Shown: positions 21,345-21,889 of the stretch, one piece after another | Position numbering within the stretch: position 1 is the stretch's first letter | Layout of the letters: each line of letters opens with the position of its first letter | DNA from: a virus | Virus record (IMG/VR): IMGVR_UViG_3300009034_000229 | Coordinates: 1 to 21,889 of that record | Reading direction: 5' to 3' (one strand) | DNA: 21,889 bases | The notes under the pieces: model-generated | What the model was told of the DNA's origin: nothing | The model's database searches: none | Seen by the model: only the letters and a program-made list of their open reading frames with translations | Made by a program: the position numbers and the translations under genes

Positions 21345-21375
21345 CGAGCATGAAGGAATCGAACCTTCATGCTCA
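21345..21375 (-). ncRNA. tRNA acceptor/T-arm minihelix-like hairpin
   Basis: On the minus strand, bases 21375-21364 pair with 21356-21345 in a 12-bp stem (11 Watson-Crick pairs plus one U-G at the base) closed by the 7-base loop TTCGATT. The last five stem pairs and the loop read GAAGGTTCGATTCCTTC, a full T-arm consensus with G53-C61 and loop TTCRANN. A 7 + 5 bp stack with a 7-base loop is the exact geometry of a tRNA minihelix. There is no D-arm, anticodon arm or CCA end, so it is not a tRNA gene. It lies in the 54-base gap between two late genes. No T-tract follows, so it is not a standard terminator. Confidence 0.6.
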
Positions 21376-21382
21376 AGTACTA

Positions 21383-21889
21383 TTAACCAAGATTACGGAA
21401 ACGATCATCGTCATTGTAAGCAGCAAATGACCCGCCATAAATTAGGTCAATACCGAGCAGGATCAATTCTGTCCCGTCACTATTTACATCAAGCGTCAAA
21501 CGAACTCGGTCGCCCGGTCGATATCCGCTACCGCTAATATCGAGAATAGTCTCACGGACCAGTTTACCCGTTGAGGCCACTGCGGTTTCGGCCACAGCCG
21601 TTCGGACTGTTGTAATCTCCGCAACACCGGCTCGATAAATAGATTGAGCAGTAGTCACGCCTATATCCGTCTCATCAGCATGATCGGCTGCGGGCATCAA
21701 ATGGACACGCAAAGCACAAACGTCTAGGCCCTGATCGTAGTCCATCGGAATATTGAAGTCCAAGAATGCTGTTTCGGTATCGGCAAAAGAAATACCATCT
21801 TCCACCCATGTCGGGGCATCACCCGTTACAAGCGGCAAATAGTCATTTGACGCTCGCACATGCCCGTGTAGGGGAAGTTCCTTCTCACG
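21383..21889 (-). CDS. virion structural protein, 5' end outside the window
   Basis: The frame is open to the window edge, so at least 168 residues are visible and the start is not. The GTG at 21859 is an in-frame codon with no reason to be the start; REKELPLHGHVRASNDYLP reads as continuous protein. The sequence is beta-rich with ETAFLDFNIPMDY, LILLGIDLIYGGSF and a short basic-acidic tail (YNDDDRFRNLG). I do not recognise a family. As the first of the late genes in this window, before the nozzle gene, a head-tail or head-decoration role is likely. It is followed by the hairpin at 21345-21375. Confidence 0.6.
   Translation of the reverse strand, partial: REKELPLHGHVRASNDYLPLVTGDAPTWVEDGISFADTETAFLDFNIPMDYDQGLDVCALRVHLMPAADHADETDIGVTTAQSIYRAGVAEITTVRTAVAETAVASTGKLVRETILDISGSGYRPGDRVRLTLDVNSDGTELILLGIDLIYGGSFAAYNDDDRFRNLG

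Noticed and set aside
21345-21375. Complete tRNA gene
   Set aside because: Only the T-arm and acceptor-like stem are present; no D-arm, anticodon arm or separate 5' acceptor strand upstream.
1-21889. CRISPR array, insertion sequence or integrase
   Set aside because: No spaced short repeats, terminal inverted repeats, transposase or recombinase catalytic motifs were seen.

Overview
The window looks like part of a double-stranded DNA phage genome, or a phage-derived metagenomic contig, that infects a bacterium. Support for this: nearly gap-free gene packing, Shine-Dalgarno motifs before most starts, ATGA/TAATG stop-start overlaps, a phage-type replication and recombination set, and virion genes. 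No integrase, portal, terminase, capsid, RNA polymerase or endolysin gene is recognisable here, so lifestyle and family stay open. The tail nozzle-like protein followed by a fiber and three large internal-type proteins suggests a short-tailed (podovirus-like, T7-like) virion. The host cannot be named from this sequence.

The left half (1-10097) is all on the plus strand and reads as an early/middle region. It opens with a RecA-like ATPase of the Sak4/AAA_24 type, a small helical protein, a 53-residue SEC-C zinc-finger protein, a GroES-like co-chaperonin, a small helix-turn-helix protein, a small unknown protein and a putative single-strand-binding protein with an SSB-like C-terminal tip. A 133-bp gap with a long imperfect hairpin leads into a TOPRIM primase / superfamily 3 helicase. 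After two small proteins comes a nucleotide-metabolism group: a three-part fusion (dATP/dGTP diphosphohydrolase-like domain, zinc ribbon, DUF4406 deoxyribosyltransferase-like domain), a calcineurin-like phosphoesterase and a MazG-like protein. Then come a lipoprotein, an acidic protein, a holin-like membrane protein, an unknown gene carrying a perfect 14-bp inverted repeat, a second helix-turn-helix protein and a last unknown gene.

The right half (10032-21889) is all on the minus strand, is read from right to left and encodes virion parts. In transcription order these are a small structural protein cut by the window edge, a tail nozzle-like protein with a lectin-like insertion, a tail fiber with YadA-head-like repeats, two alanine/glycine-rich coiled-coil proteins, a 1630-residue polyvalent protein and a small membrane protein. 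The two transcription units converge and their last genes overlap by 66 bp.

The strongest candidate for something new is the 1630-residue protein. It carries what looks like a complete radical SAM enzyme (C668-x3-C672-x2-C675, a GIES motif, and a later glycine-rich NFIVGLPGET motif) in the middle of a probable ejected virion protein. Other points of note are the fused nucleotide enzyme, a hairpin at 21345-21375 with exactly the geometry of a tRNA acceptor/T-arm minihelix, the structured leader before the primase gene, and the short SEC-C gene hidden beneath an apparent GroES N-terminal extension.
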